Of a DNA stretch of 64,000 bases, positions 26,401 to 36,625 are shown in pieces (positions within the stretch are counted from its first letter, which is position 1; each line of letters starts with the position of its first letter). The position numbers and the translations under genes were made by a program. A model generated the notes under the pieces. That model did not search any database and was not told the origin of the DNA. It saw only the letters and a list, made by a program, of their open reading frames with translations. The stretch lies in assembly GCA_021186555.1 (NCBI GenBank), contig JAJKFL010000013.1:40983144-41047143 (forward strand), read 5' to 3'. Origin of the DNA: Reticulitermes speratus (taxonomy: Eukaryota > Arthropoda > Insecta > Blattodea > Rhinotermitidae).

Positions 26401-29400
26401 TTGGCATTTATGGTGGATAGATAAGTGGGTCCCTGTCACATCGGCATGACACGTCCTCAGGTTGCGGATGGAGGAATGGCCTCGCAATATGGACGGTAGC
26501 TGCGAATACTTTGAATAAGCAGTCGCGGACAGCCGACAAGGGATGATCCTCCAGCTTGGGGGTTGGGTGGGGTGCTAACAACTCCTCACCGTAAAAAAAA
26601 TTACCAAGTTACGAATCATCTAACAAAGCCTTGGACATGGACTGATTCTTTGTTGCAAGTTAAGCAACGGAAAAGGAATATGAGGTTTGGAACATGGAAC
26701 GTGAGGAGCCTGTATAGGTCAGGGTCACTTATGACAGTGGCCAGGGAATTAGCGAGGTATAAATCGATTTAGTGGGTGTACAGGAGGTTAGGTGGTACAA
26801 AGGTGGCACAGTAAGAGGAGGGGATTATACTTTTTTCTATGGAAAAGGAAATGAAAGTCATCAATTGAGAATAGTATCAGAAATTAAGAGAGTAGAGTTT
26901 GTTAGTGATAGGATGTCATATATGGTGCTGAGAGGTCGCTTGTGTAATATCATTGTTCTGAATGTGCATCTACCAACTGAGGAGAAAAGTGATGACAGAA
27001 AGGACAGATACTATGAGGAATTAGAACAGCTTTACAATCATTTTCCTAAGTACCATATGAAAATTCTGTTAGGAGATTTTAATGCAAAATTGGGGAGGGA
27101 GGATACTTTCAAACCGACGATCGGGAATAAGAGTTTACATGAGGATAGTAATGATAATGGTGTTAGAGTAGTAAACTTTGCCACATCAAAAAATCTAGTT
27201 GTTATTAGGACAATGTTCCCGCACCGAAATATTCATAAATACACACGGACCTCTCATGATGGGAAGACTTATAACACTATGTAACAAATTTTTATTTATT
27301 TTTTGTTCCTGAGTAGTAACTGTTATTTACTAATTGCTTATGCCTCAAAAGTATATAAAATGGCTATTATTCCCCACAAACTTTGCTTTTGTGACCAGGA
27401 CAGTGATATTTTGAAATTGGTGTCCCGTTAGGTCACATACCGTTAGGTCGACAGGAATCCCAGGAATCTGATTATAATCAGATCGATCACGTATTGATAG
27501 ATAGGAGATGGCATTCAAGTATACTCGATGTGTGATCTTTCAGGGGAGCTGACTGTGATACTGAACACTATCTGGTGGTTGCAAAAGTTAGGGAAAGACT
27601 GGCGGTAATTAAACAAGCTGCACAGAAGTTTGATGCGGAGAGATTTAATCTCAAGAAGCTAAGTGAACTAGATGTTAGGAAACAGTATCAGATAAAGATC
27701 TCAAACAGGTTTGCATCTTTGGAGAACTTAAATGTTAGTGAGGACATAAATAGGGCTTGGGAAAACATTAAAGAGAGTATCAAAATCTCGGCTAAAGAGA
27801 GTCTATGGCTGTATGAAAGGAAGCAGCATAAACCATGGTTTGACGAAAAATGTTCAAAATTTTTAGATCAAAGAAAGCAGGCTAAAATGCAGTGGTTACA
27901 GAATCCAAACCAAAGTAATGTAAGATGTGAAGCTAGTAGACATTTCAGTAACAAAGAGAAGGAATATCTGAAAACTAAAATTAATCAAGTTGAAACAAAC
28001 AGTAAGAACAAGAATATCAGAGACTTGTATAGGGGCATCAGTGACTTTAAGAAGGGTTACCAGCCTAGAAATAATGTAGTAAACGATGATAAGGGTCATC
28101 TGGTTGCAGACTCCCATAGTATTTGGCTAGGCGGAGGAATCATTTCTTTCAGCTATTGAATGTACAAGGGGTTAATGATGTTAGGCAGACTGAAATACAT
28201 ACAGCAGAGCCACTAGTGCCTGAGCCTAGTGACTCTGAGGTTGAGATGGCTATTGAAAAGCTAAAAAGGCGCAAATCACCAGGTATTGATCAAATTCCAG
28301 CAGAACTGATTAAAGCAGGAGGTAGGACAATTCGTTCTAAGATCCATAAACCTATTAATTCTATTTGGAATAAAGAGGAATTGCCTGAGCAGTGGAAGGA
28401 GTCAATCATTGTACCTATTTATAAGAAGGATGATAAAACAGATTGCAGTAATTATCGAGGCATATCACTTTTGTCAACCACATACAAAATTCTATCCAAC
28501 ATCCTTCTGTCAAGGTTATCTCCATATGCAGAAGAAATTATTGGGGAGCATCAGTGTGGATTTAGACATAACAGGTCCACTACTGATCATATATTCTGCA
28601 TTCGTCAAATACTTGAGAAAAAATGGGAATACAATGAGGCAGTGCATCAGCTATCCATAGACTTAAATAAAAGCCTATGATTCAGTTAGGAGGGAGGTCT
28701 TATATAATATTCTCATTGAATTTGGTATCCCTATGAAACTAGTAAGGCTATTAAAAATGTGCCTAAATGAAACCTATAGCAGAGTCTGAGTAGGCAAACA
28801 TTTGTCTCACACATTTCCTATTAAGAATGGTTTGAAACAAGGAGATGCTTTATCGCCATTGCTTTTCAACTTTGCTTTGAAATATGGCATTAGGAGGGTT
28901 CAGGGAAACCAGGGCGGCTTGAAATTAAATGGTACACATCAGCTTCTAGTTTATGCTGACGATGTTAATATATTGGGCGGAAGCGTACATGCTACAAAGA
29001 AATACACAGAAGCTTTACTAGTCGCTATTAAGGAGATTGGTCTAGAAGTAAATGCTGAGAAAACTAAGTACATGGTCATGTCTCGCAATCAGAATGCAGG
29101 ACAAAATCACAACATAAAGATAGATAATAAATCCTTTGAATGGATGGAACAGTTCAAATATTTGGGAACAACCCTAACAAATCAAAATTCCATTCAGGAA
29201 GAAATTAAGAGCAGATTGAAGTCGGGGAATTCTTCATTCGGTGCAGGATCTTCTGTCTTCCAGTTTGCTATCCAAACATAGAAAGATTAAGATATACAGA
29301 ACTATAATTTTTCCTGTTGTCTTGTATGGGTGTGAACCTTGGTGTGTCACACTGAGGGAGGAACATAGGCTGAAGGTATTTGAGAATAGGGTGCTGAGGA

Positions 29401-32400
29401 GTATATTTGGGCCTAAGAGGGACGAGGTAACAGGGGAGTGGAGAAGACTACATAATGAAGTACTTAGTGATCTGTACTCATCACCAAATATTATTCATGT
29501 TTTCAAATCAAGAAGAATGAGGTGGGTGAGGCATGTAGCACATATGGGGGAGAGGTGCATACAGGATTTTGTTGGGGAGACCTGAGGGAAGGAGACCACT
29601 TGGAAGACCCAGGCGTAGATGGGAAGATAATATTAAAATGGATCTTCAAGAAGTGGGATGGTGGAGGTCATGGACTAAATTGATATGGCTCAGGATAGGG
29701 ACAGGTGGCGGGCTCTTGTAAATGCGGTAATGAACCTTCGGGTTCCATAACATGCGGGGAATTTCTTGACTGGCTGATGACCTGCTAGCTACTCAAGATG
29801 GACTCTGCTCCATGGAGTTAGTTAGTTAGAGTTACAATACTTTTGGGAACAGGTTAAACTTCATGCAGGAGGGAAAATAAGCATCTTAGATTTGGGTAAG
29901 TGTATTGTTAATATGCGGCATATTTAGAGAGAGGAAGTGACAGGTGGATGGAGGAAACTGCTTGATGAGGATACTCATATCTTTACTCCTCACAAGACAT
30001 TGTTGGCATGCTCAATTCAATGGGGATCAGATATGCAGAGTATGTAGCATGCACGGTGGAGATCAGAAATGTGTACAGAAATTTGCTCAGAAGACTTGAT
30101 GGGAGATGAACTCTTACAAGACCTAGTGCTAAATGGGAGGATAATATAAAAATTAGATTTAAATAGATAGGGAGAGGAGAGGGGGGTTGTGGGCTGGATT
30201 CATGTGGCTGAGGGTTAGGTGCATTTATGGATTTCTTGAGTAGCTGAGTGACTGTTAGATTCTGAAGCAGGACTACTCTATGGAGTTCCAACATTATTTT
30301 TGCTTCTTTTAAAGTAACACAGGCAAAAGGCTGATGGCAAAGTGTCGCTTGCTGTACCAGGAAAATGAAGAATTAGGTCGCATGATCAATAGTGGCCGAC
30401 TGGCCAAATTGGAAGGTGACTTGGCTCTCCAGAAAAGTTTCAGTGACGAAGTGAAGAAATCACAATCAGGTAAATAATGTTATTTTCCTTGACTGGTCAG
30501 TTTTTATAATAAATTGTTATCTTACACTTTGTGATGTCAGTACAATAAGTAGTGAAATTAACTTTTCAGGTAACATAATATGTATAATTTATTTTCCAGT
30601 ATATAGACAGGTCACAGTTTTAGTTCGTACCTTCTTGTTGCGCTATAAAGGGGTGTTAGACATAATAAATAAAAGTGGTAGTCAGAACAACAGTTGTATT
30701 TAAATGTTAGTATAAATAAAATACAATTGTTATGCTGAACACCATTTTTATTTGTGTCTAGCACTCGTATAATACAGTGAAACCCTGTTCCACACTTCTA
30801 TAGGGACCATGCCAACTGAGTGTGAAATTGAGGACATCATAAAACCCGAGAATTTAAAATTATGCAGTGTTCAAAAGTGGGTTGCCTTGTAACAAAACTT
30901 TGGCAAACCATTTAAAATATGAGTGGCTGTTAGTTACTTAGTTTAACTATAATAGGACAAAGAGATGCCCATCTTCCATTAAATGTAACTCTTTGTGGTC
31001 AAAGGGGAAAACACTCTCCTGCGCAGGTGTAGGCATGGACATTTAAAAACAAAAATAACTCCAGCCATCAGCAACTACATTGAGATTTAAAGGCTTGGCA
31101 ATAAAGGTTAAAATATGAATGTTTGAGCATTAACAGTGTAAATACAAACAGTACATGTATGTATATAGGAAACAACTTCCTCATGGTATTATCACAGTGT
31201 AAGGTCATATGCATGACACCATGAAAGCTGTGATGTGTTGATAACTGGATACTCACATCAAACATCTTCATATATTTTAAATTTAAAACAGTAAAAGCAG
31301 AAGGGATGGGAGTGCCAGTTACAAAATAAAGATTATAACCTAGTGATGTATTGTGATAACCACTTGAGGAAGTTTCCTGCCTAAGAAACACTACAGGTGA
31401 TAACACGCAACTTATAATAGCGAGGTATTTTTGCAGATTTAATACAAGTTGACCTTCCAGTGTTAAGATACAGTATGATTTTTGTGGACATTTTTCAGGA
31501 GGGAGGGGGATGCATCTAATGAGGTGGGAAGTATGGATTTATTTACTTAAATCAAAGCATTGTTTTTTTTTTTTCAATTTGTGTAATTCATTTTCAACCT
31601 TGTTGCAAATTACAGTAATATTGTCCTCTACAGCAAATTGGCACTTGTTCTTTCTGGCTGCTTGTAGTCCTTTCAGTGTATTCAAGAATGTTACCTCATC
31701 TTCTGCCACTTCCAGTTCTGCCTGTTCCAGTTCTTCTGGCCTGATCAACTGCTGGTCCAGCACCTGGTCGATGATGTGGACTGCACCACGCTTGAGAGCA
31801 CTGTCACATGTTGTGTAATCCTCAAACTGCACTCCAAGAGGTTGCAAACTATGCCAGTCATTTTCTTTGTTTTCAGTGAATTTCATTGCTCTGTCATAAT
31901 TTGTGTTGACATGATCAGCTGGAAAATCACATTTTGCAAAACAGTTCTTGATAGCAGTTGGAGTTACCAACCTCCAGGCCTCTGCTATGAAGTGCATAGC
32001 CTTCAGTACATCCAGCTTTATACATGCAGCATCTTGAAGCCGTCTGTCATCTATCATTGTAACTTTCAAATGAACTGTGTTCTATACTGCAACTTGAATG
32101 CAAGGATGATTCCCAGATCTAAAGGCTGTATGTAGCTGGTGGTACAGTTAGCCAGGAGAAATGCATCTTTCATGTTCCTGAGAAATGTTGTGGTGTGGAG
32201 TGAGCTATACATTGATTGATTTAAAGCAGGAATTTTATTTTTTGCGCCCATTTTCCTGTCTAGTTGTGAAAGGTAATCTTCAAATATAATTGTGGTTGTC
32301 TAGGAATTTGTATTAGTATCAAGTTTTGTGGACAGTTTTTAACATTCTTAAAGTAACCCAGTTACAAGTGGTGGTAATTTTACCACTACCATCAGCATTG

Positions 32401-34754
32401 CATGCAAGGAACACTGTATAACCTGCTGTTTTTATTTTGTTCCACCATCGCAGAAGTCTTTGCAAGAACTAAGACTATTATTAGGCTGTAAATTGAAAAG
32501 TAGACTTTTCTTATCAGCATTATATGTCACAGAGGTCTTACTGTTTAATCCCCTGCAACAGTTGGTTGTCTTTCCAGTCATGTATGGTTACTGCATCAGT
32601 GCTCCTGTATTCACCTGCTAGAGTTCTATAAATAGCGTTGTGTGTCCTCTTAAATCTGTTGATCCAACCATGGGATCCTGTGCAATATGCAATAACAATG
32701 TGCAAAGCCTTCCTCTGACGGTAGTGCCATCTACAGAAACATTACTTTCACACGAAAGAACGGATTCCAGCGATAAATATTCCAGTAATGTCTGCTGCTT
32801 TGAGAAAGGTCCACACTGGATATAACTGATATATTTCACTTGCTTCATGGTTTTTCACTATTGTGGTTAATATGGACACTGAAGGTCTTGTGATGCAAAG
32901 GCACCACATGTTCCAGTATGTGCATTAATGTTGGCTAGAATATCAATTTTATTGTGTATCATAAATTAAAATTTAACACTGATCTAATGGGCAGTTGGCT
33001 GGGACCTTACAGAAAGTGTGTAACATCGTATACATTTCAAACAGCGGGAATGCAAAATATTGGTTTCACTCTAGTTAATTTTAGATGTATAGCATGTATA
33101 TCTGGTGATTAATGGGAAACTGTATCATTTCAGTAAGTGTATGAGTGTTCATTAGTTTGGACTTTGGTGATGTTGTAGTAAGTTCTGGGTACAAGTACTT
33201 TAATGGCTTTGGATTTCTACTGCTTTTTAAGTTTGTTTGTACCTCGTTCAAATAGGCAGAATCCTTTATAGTCACCAGGCACTAAAATGGTAACACTGCA
33301 GTTACAAACTGCTGATTCTTGTGTTCCTTACTCCAGGTTGATGATTGAATTAACCTACAGCAAGAAAGGCATTGTTCATGATGCATGGTGAAATATTGGC
33401 CAGTGACCTAAGTGTTTATATAATTTTTAAATATGTGAAATACAAATATGACAAATTTAGAATTTACATTTATAGGGTTTAAGTTTTTCATGGCTGTGAA
33501 GATTGATATATTGCAGTCTTTTGAGTTTTGAAACCAGTTGCAGTCTGGTAGGGGTCAGACTACACAGTATCATAAGTCAGAAAACTCCAATAACGTGACA
33601 TTGTTTGTTACCTTCAAATGTTTGACTTCATTTATATAATTTCATTGATATGTTGATGGGGAATTGCAGATATGTTTGGAAAAATTAGAAGATAATTTGA
33701 GCACTTGATGTTCTAATTCCTGTAAATTTTCTGTTTATTGTGTTAGACCTGCTGCACTCTGTAAGAGTTATTTGTTACATGTTTATTTTCAGAATTGGAT
33801 GAATTCTTGCAAGATCTAGATGAAGATGTAGAAGGGATGCAAAGTACCATCTATTACCTGCAGCAGGAGCTCCGTAAGGCAAAAGACACGGTGAATAGCC
33901 TTCAGCAAGAAAACACATTGCTAAAGAATGGGAATGCATCAACAGCATCAGAGCATCATGAAGGTGTGGCAGATAGTGAGGTGGGGAGGGAAGCCAGACC
34001 ACGGACTCCACCAGTATGCCATAATGGAGTGCAGCTTAAGGAGGAGGAAGACTCAGGAGGGTGGGAAGAACAGCCTGCAGACCAAGCACCATGCACAGAC
34101 CGCAACATGTCACCAGTACAGTCTCTACTGCACAGTCCCTCTACCCCTGCTGCAAAGAAATCTGTTGATGTTACCCGTGCACATGAAGAAATGATATGTA
34201 GTTCTCCACCTCCTGAAGATGATCGTGTGTCTTGTGAAGTGAGGACTAGGCCACGTTCACCCCAAGAGCCTGGTGGAAGAACTTTTGAGGAATCAAATGA
34301 GTTGGTCAGTTCACAACCACACAGTCCAGCTGCCTCAGCATTAAAACGAGAATGGGAAAGAACTAAACATCAAGATGAATCATCAAGCGATTCTGGTGAC
34401 TTGATTCTGAAGCTTGAAACAGAGGACATTGGTGAAGAAGAAACTGAATCTAGGGACTCAAACCATGCTGAAGCAGAAAGTAAAACCCCTAAAGAAAGAG
34501 AACCTGTAAATGTTAGTGATAGTGAAGTTGAAGCTTCGGTGAAGAGCAACAATCGTGCTGAACAGTGCTCAGGTAGTCTGAGAAAAAGGACATATCCAAG
34601 TGATGACAGTAGTGGTGATGATAGTGACAATATACCTCTAATTAAGAAAGTACGTCGAGACTCAGAGATTTCTCTTCATTACAATGAAGATGATGATGAT
34701 GAAACAGGTCTGACCAATGGCGATACATCTGTTGTGGGACACGATGGGCAGTGA
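8497..34754 (+). CDS. WTAP: WTAP / female-lethal(2)d homologue, m6A methyltransferase complex subunit
   Basis: Five coding exons join in frame: 8497-8680, 23383-23507, 25545-25723, 30315-30469 and 33793-34754. They total 1605 nt (534 residues plus stop) with GT-AG borders and matching phases. The start follows an acceptor at 8489 and is the first ATG ([11 protein letters not shown]). Residues about 25-270 are a long coiled coil with family hallmarks: [50 protein letters not shown] and [18 protein letters not shown]. The C-terminal half, all in exon 5, is acidic and Ser/Glu-rich with little predicted order, longer than I expect for the vertebrate protein. WTAP scaffolds the METTL3-METTL14 writer with VIRMA and Hakai in nuclear speckles; the fly orthologue fl(2)d acts in Sex-lethal splicing. 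Introns of 14.7, 2.0, 4.6 and 3.3 kb are filled with transposons. Confidence 0.93.
8681..10595 (+). other. WTAP intron 1, 5' part
   Basis: No exon is visible. A conserved-looking phrase (AAAATCCATTGAGTAGTTTC followed by a GACAGACAGACGGACAG stretch and a GA run, about 9440-9511) resembles the tail of many insect dispersed repeats. The 162-residue open frame at 9466-9954 starts inside that simple repeat and is hydrophobic low-complexity, so I do not call it a gene. Around 10200-10380 there is very faint resemblance to the RTE ORF 3' region (MAWA..., NVYRSS). Confidence 0.4.
10596..13691 (-). mobile_element. RTE/BovB-like non-LTR retrotransposon, full-span copy
   Basis: A 3.1-kb element inserted antisense in WTAP intron 1. 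It is bounded by a 14-bp target duplication, TTAAGTTGGTTAGA, at 10582-10595 and 13692-13705. It ends at 10596 in a short (CTAA)n tail, as RTE-type LINEs do, and its 5' leader (GC-richer, with CTCCAGCTTGGGGG) reaches 13691. The coding part is described separately. A second copy lies at 26428-29829; relative to it this copy lacks an 81-bp in-frame block in the RT domain and about 65 bp of leader. Confidence 0.85.
10740..13522 (-). pseudogene. RTE-type ORF2 (AP endonuclease + reverse transcriptase), broken
   Basis: The reading order on the minus strand is an AP-endonuclease domain beginning [15 protein letters not shown] (near 13490), [17 protein letters not shown] near 13060, and [12 protein letters not shown] near 12850. 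A linker follows, then the RT domain with [26 protein letters not shown] and [12 protein letters not shown] (catalytic YADD near 11460). The C-terminal region is [20 protein letters not shown] and [18 protein letters not shown] near 10900. The frame is broken at least five times, one break beside an 11-A run near 13290. Compared with the sister copy, 27 codons of the early RT (IIVPIYKK to STTY) are precisely deleted near 11930. It is not functional. Confidence 0.85.
13706..14782 (+). other. WTAP intron 1, middle part
   Basis: AT-rich sequence between the RTE element and the second SINE copy. I see no exon or structured repeat in it. Confidence 0.4.
14783..15071 (-). mobile_element. tRNA-derived SINE, copy 2
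   Basis: Second copy of the SINE at 6672-6960, same orientation. On the minus strand the tRNA-like head is better kept: GCACAGTCGGTATAGCGACT (A-box-like) and GGGGATTGAATCCC (B-box-like), about 45 nt apart. It ends with ACTTTACCTTTACCTTAC. Imperfect target duplications flank it: ATGAATAATTGTG at 14770-14782 and ATGAAGAGTTGTG at 15072-15084. Confidence 0.8.
15085..18930 (+). other. WTAP intron 1, no recognised features
   Basis: About 3.8 kb of AT-rich DNA with no recognisable exon. The stretch 17080-17660 is less AT-rich but its open frames (for example 17153-17344) match nothing I recognise and show no splice-consistent neighbours. Confidence 0.4.
18935..19057. repeat. Inverted repeat with two ribozyme-like half-motifs
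   Basis: Arms TGTGTTGTTTGGTAG...GGTACCAA (about 18935-18966) and its complement (about 19030-19057) surround two outward-reading motifs. On the minus strand: CUGCAGA, UGGAGACAGCACAGUCCUC, UGAAAUGUUGG. On the plus strand: UUGAAGA, AGGAGG...CCUCC, AAAGCAUUGG. Both follow the core / stem II / GAAA-like / UUGG plan of the 6182-6380 palindrome but have lost key residues. I read it as an old copy of the same kind of element. Confidence 0.5.
19060..20601 (+). other. WTAP intron 1, no recognised features
   Basis: AT-rich intronic DNA with a small TATG-rich simple repeat near 20440-20465. No exon or mobile element could be recognised. Confidence 0.4.
20602..21115 (-). mobile_element. Mariner transposase relic
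   Basis: The minus strand at about 20830-20715 encodes [20 protein letters not shown] and then TVIPHPP. This matches the second and third catalytic blocks of mariner transposases (LxDNAPAH ... PHPPYSPDLAP). The third block is garbled by small indels (PPCSKI, stop, then LAH-like in another frame). A left end resembling a mariner terminus starts near 20602 (CAGGGGTGATTAGAAAGTTT). The matching right terminus was not found, so the extent is a minimum. Confidence 0.6.
21116..23382 (+). other. WTAP intron 1, 3' part
   Basis: No coding exon recognised until the acceptor at 23382. The open frames at 21317-21511, 21522-21770 and 21999-22181 show no domain. Confidence 0.4.
23932..24740 (-). mobile_element. 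Decayed Tc3-like (IS630-Tc1-mariner) transposase pseudogene
   Basis: In WTAP intron 2, antisense. The N-terminal HTH region reads [20 protein letters not shown] and [14 protein letters not shown] (near 24620-24715), similar to the AVQRRFRxxYGxxPPT motif of this insect transposase group. Further on is [12 protein letters not shown] (cf. TTVHKVLHKRLRL). The C-terminal catalytic area reads [18 protein letters not shown] near 24030 (cf. GAPPHFHxxVRxFLDxxFP), with a trace of the PRSPDLTPLDFFLWG block after it. Stops and frameshifts throughout show a long-dead copy. No terminal repeats were identified. Confidence 0.65.
25363..25392. repeat. GGT/GAT trinucleotide microsatellite
   Basis: A short (GGT)n followed by (GAT)n tract in WTAP intron 2, about 150 bp before exon 3. 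It does not disturb the splice acceptor. Confidence 0.9.
26672..29590 (+). pseudogene. RTE-type ORF2 (AP endonuclease + reverse transcriptase), broken
   Basis: The AP-endonuclease part reads [15 protein letters not shown] (near 26680), GVQEVRW and [10 protein letters not shown] (near 27075), and is cut at about 27274 by the insert. After it come [15 protein letters not shown] and [20 protein letters not shown]. The RT domain reads [32 protein letters not shown] and [16 protein letters not shown] (28380-28620). After a frameshift near 28675 it continues [20 protein letters not shown] and [14 protein letters not shown] (YADD near 28955). The C terminus is [20 protein letters not shown]. An in-frame TGA and several frameshifts inactivate it. 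Relative to the other copy it lacks a short block in the endonuclease (near 26865). Confidence 0.85.
27275..27471. mobile_element. 197-bp insert in the RTE copy, flanked by TTATAA
   Basis: Alignment by eye with the sister RTE copy shows that AAGACTTAYAATCAGATCGA is interrupted here. The flanks are TTATAA at 27269-27274 and TTATAA at 27472-27477, a 6-bp duplication of the target. The insert starts CACTATGTAAC, has a T-rich 5' part, ends GGAATCTGA, and encodes nothing. I see no terminal inverted repeats, so its class is unknown. Confidence 0.75.
29900..30295 (+). mobile_element. Old RTE 3'-end fragment
   Basis: Directly after the second RTE copy lies a diverged stretch with the same layout as the RTE C terminus: [20 protein letters not shown], then W-rich and [13 protein letters not shown] sequence, [14 protein letters not shown] (cf. 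[14 protein letters not shown]). The non-coding 3' end, GACTACTCTATGGAGTTCC, is comparable to GACTCTGCTCCATGGAGTTA. It is an older, independent copy next to the younger one, or a preferred insertion neighbourhood. Confidence 0.6.
30775..33025 (-). mobile_element. Decayed Tigger (pogo) DNA transposon
   Basis: In WTAP intron 4, antisense. The left terminus CAGTGAAACCCTGTTCCACA after a TA resembles the CAGTGAAACCTCTATCC terminus of the Tigger at 61177. Its subterminal part (TTCCACACTTCTATAGGGAC then CATGCCAACTG) recurs inverted at about 32991-33025. On the minus strand the transposase can be followed through frameshifts: VDGTTVRGR (near 32720), [18 protein letters not shown] (near 32490; cf. NADETGLF), [17 protein letters not shown], then [20 protein letters not shown] near 32100-32160. 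The C-terminal domain (31539-32069), with [17 protein letters not shown], is still open. Confidence 0.75.
31539..32069 (-). pseudogene. Tigger transposase C-terminal part, still open
   Basis: A 176-residue open frame on the minus strand encodes the post-catalytic region of a Tigger-type transposase ([30 protein letters not shown]). This corresponds to the LEALHYIVAALQEVTQQTIE and NCFRKAGY part of the fresher Tigger at 61177-63384. The catalytic QPLDLG block is just upstream in another frame (near 32110). The frame has survived by chance or recent age; upstream parts are clearly broken. Confidence 0.65.
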
Positions 34755-34935
34755 TGAGTGTCCCATATGAACTTCAGATGTTTCTGATTTGTACTAACCA
34801 ATTATTAATTTTCTATTAGAATTATTGTTTGTGTATAAATTGTCATTGGTGTATAACTCTTTACCAGTCAAAATTGTGAGATGGGGATGAATATTGTAAG
34901 ATAGAAGTGATTTCAGATGTTGAGGGGGAAACGGT

Positions 34936-34941
34936 AATAAA
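34936..34941 (+). terminator. Candidate WTAP polyadenylation signal
   Basis: AATAAA on the plus strand lies 182 nt after the WTAP stop codon and just before the transposon at 35058. A 3' UTR of about 200 nt would end here. Confidence 0.55.
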
Positions 34942-35057
34942 GTGTATAATTTTTTTAGCTTCTGTTTGAGGTCAGTTTTAATAATATCCCTTGTTAATAC
35001 TATGAGTTGGTGTTTTCCAACTTTTCCATGTAGCGACATACCAGATTTTGTGTAATA

Positions 35058-35843
35058 CCGTATATTCTCGAATCTAATGCGCACCCTTTTTACAGTTTTA
35101 GAGGGCTAAAAAATAAGATGCTTATTACATTCGCGTGCGGATTAGATTCGCGGTCTAGAGCTGGATTTTGGAAAAATGATTGAGCTGCTGTACGTGCCGT
35201 AAGAACAATACAATACAATAATCTATTATTTTATTATTTATTATTATAATTTATTATTCATCAGACTCGCCATCATCACTCATAACTGAATCGTTATCCG
35301 TGCTCTCCACCCAGTCACTATCATCTTTATCTTCAACATCGTCCTCCCATACAATGTCATCGCTGCCTTGTGTTTCCGCCATAGTCGAACGCTGCTTTCA
35401 TCAACTCCAAAAATTGCAGCGGCTTTGCGGTTTCCATTCTCCTCTGCACACCGAATAACTTCACGTTTGAACTTTGCCGTATATGAGAGTCGTTTAGATT
35501 TCAGGCGTCCCTCTTCCATAACTACGGTGCACGACAGATTGGAACAAGCACCTCCCACGTTTCTACAACTAAGGCTCAGCTGGCTTCAGACGAGATTGCG
35601 CACGTCTGTTGAGAAAGGCCCCGCCTCTATTGGTATGACTCATCGGCCACAGGCGTAGCGTCGGATTTTAACGCATTGGTAACATCCAATATTATTCAAT
35701 CAGTCGCCCCGTGGGCAAGGGGTGGTTGAAGGAAAGGTGCGGATTAGAATCGCGAACTAACTTTTTTTTTTTTCCGTTTAAGAAGTCGCCAAAAACTGGG
35801 TGCACATTAGATTCGGATGTGCATTAGATTTGAGAATATACGG
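35058..35843 (-). mobile_element. Non-autonomous pogo-type element with HTH remnant
   Basis: A 786-bp element with terminal inverted repeats of about 26 bp (CCGTATATTCTCGAATCTAA at the left; the inverted copy differs at single bases) and TA duplications at 35056-35057 and 35844-35845. The minus strand encodes a short HTH domain (MEEGRLKSKRLSYTAKFKRE, then AAAIFGVDESSVRLWRKHK, near 35420-35520). It resembles the DNA-binding domain of POGK-like pogo transposases. Closely after it, in another frame, comes an acidic tail (MAETQGSDDIVWEDDV, then SDDGESDE and stop, about 35380-35255). The catalytic middle is missing: an internal deletion derivative that joins the two ends of a transposase gene. It lies just 3' of WTAP. 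Confidence 0.75.
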
Positions 35844-35845
35844 TA

Positions 35846-36360
35846 ATTGATGACACTCCAACTTTCACTTGACAGTAATATACGGTGTGTGTACGTGTGT
35901 TTGAAGCATGAGTAACAGAGATTATCTTTCCTCACTGACTAGAGCATGGCATTTTCATTGCCTAGAAAGCCTGCATCTGCTCCAACATCCCACGATGGCT
36001 GTGGTGTTCAGATCATTGATAGAAGATACTCTTTGTATGTGCAAAGAACAAATGTAATATTGAGATTTGAGATTCATACAGGATCGAAAATGAAGGCTGT
36101 TGTCTTCTGCGTTGTGACACCATTTCATCTGGTAGAGAGTTATCAAAATTTTGGACAAACCCACTGCTTACATCTTCAGGATATTCTAATACCATGATAT
36201 ACAGGAGCAAGCTTCCCCAAAGTACTGGTATGTATCAGACTACACATTACATCTCAAAAAGAAACACTCTTCAAATGTAACGGATTAGCAGTATTTTAGC
36301 AGCAAGTAAGAAATGACAAAAAAAAAGTACTGAATATAGCAAGGTTGGAAACATACTCCA
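35846..36360. other. Intergenic DNA downstream of WTAP
   Basis: No recognised gene or repeat. The open frames at 35946-36197 (plus) and 35955-36210 (minus) overlap each other and show no domain. Confidence 0.4.
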
Positions 36361-36362
36361 TA

Positions 36363-36625
36363 CTTTTTTTTTCCATGGCACAACAGCTCCTAGTGGGCCA
36401 GGGCATCCTCATTATCGAGGCTTCACGATCACACTCGGACACACCACACTCAGTTGGACTTCTCTGGACGAGTGATCAGCCCGACACAGAGAACTCTACC
36501 TGACAACACACAACACTCACAAGAGACAGACATCCATGCCCCCAGCAGGATTTGAACCCACAATCCCAGCAAGTGAGTGGCTGCAGACCCATGCCTGGAT
36601 TAGTATGCCTGAAGGTTGGAATTGA
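36363..36625 (-). mobile_element. tRNA-related SINE with poly-A tail (second family)
   Basis: Read on the minus strand, a B-box-like GGGTTCAAATCCTGC (near 36545-36560) is followed by GGGGGCATGGATGTCTGTC, a GTGTTGTGTGTTGTCAGGTA stretch, and an end at GTTGTGCCATGGAAAAAAAA. This layout is that of a tRNA-derived SINE with a poly-A end. The sequence differs entirely from the SINE at 6672 and 14783. The A-box and 5' end are unclear and no target duplication was found. Confidence 0.55.

Larger units (their letters stand above)
26428..29829 (+). mobile_element. RTE/BovB-like retrotransposon, second copy
   Basis: Same family as 10596-13691 but in the sense orientation of WTAP, in its intron 3. The 5' leader begins near 26428 (GGGTCCCTGTCACATCGGCA) and is longer by about 65 bp than in the other copy. 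The 3' end is a GTTAGTTAGA tail after TCCATGGAGTTA. It contains a 197-bp foreign insert at 27275-27471. No clear flanking target duplication was found. Confidence 0.8.

Noticed and set aside
33775..34630. Antisense open frames opposite WTAP exon 5
   Set aside because: They are shadows of the Ser/Glu-rich coding sequence on the plus strand and have no domain of their own.
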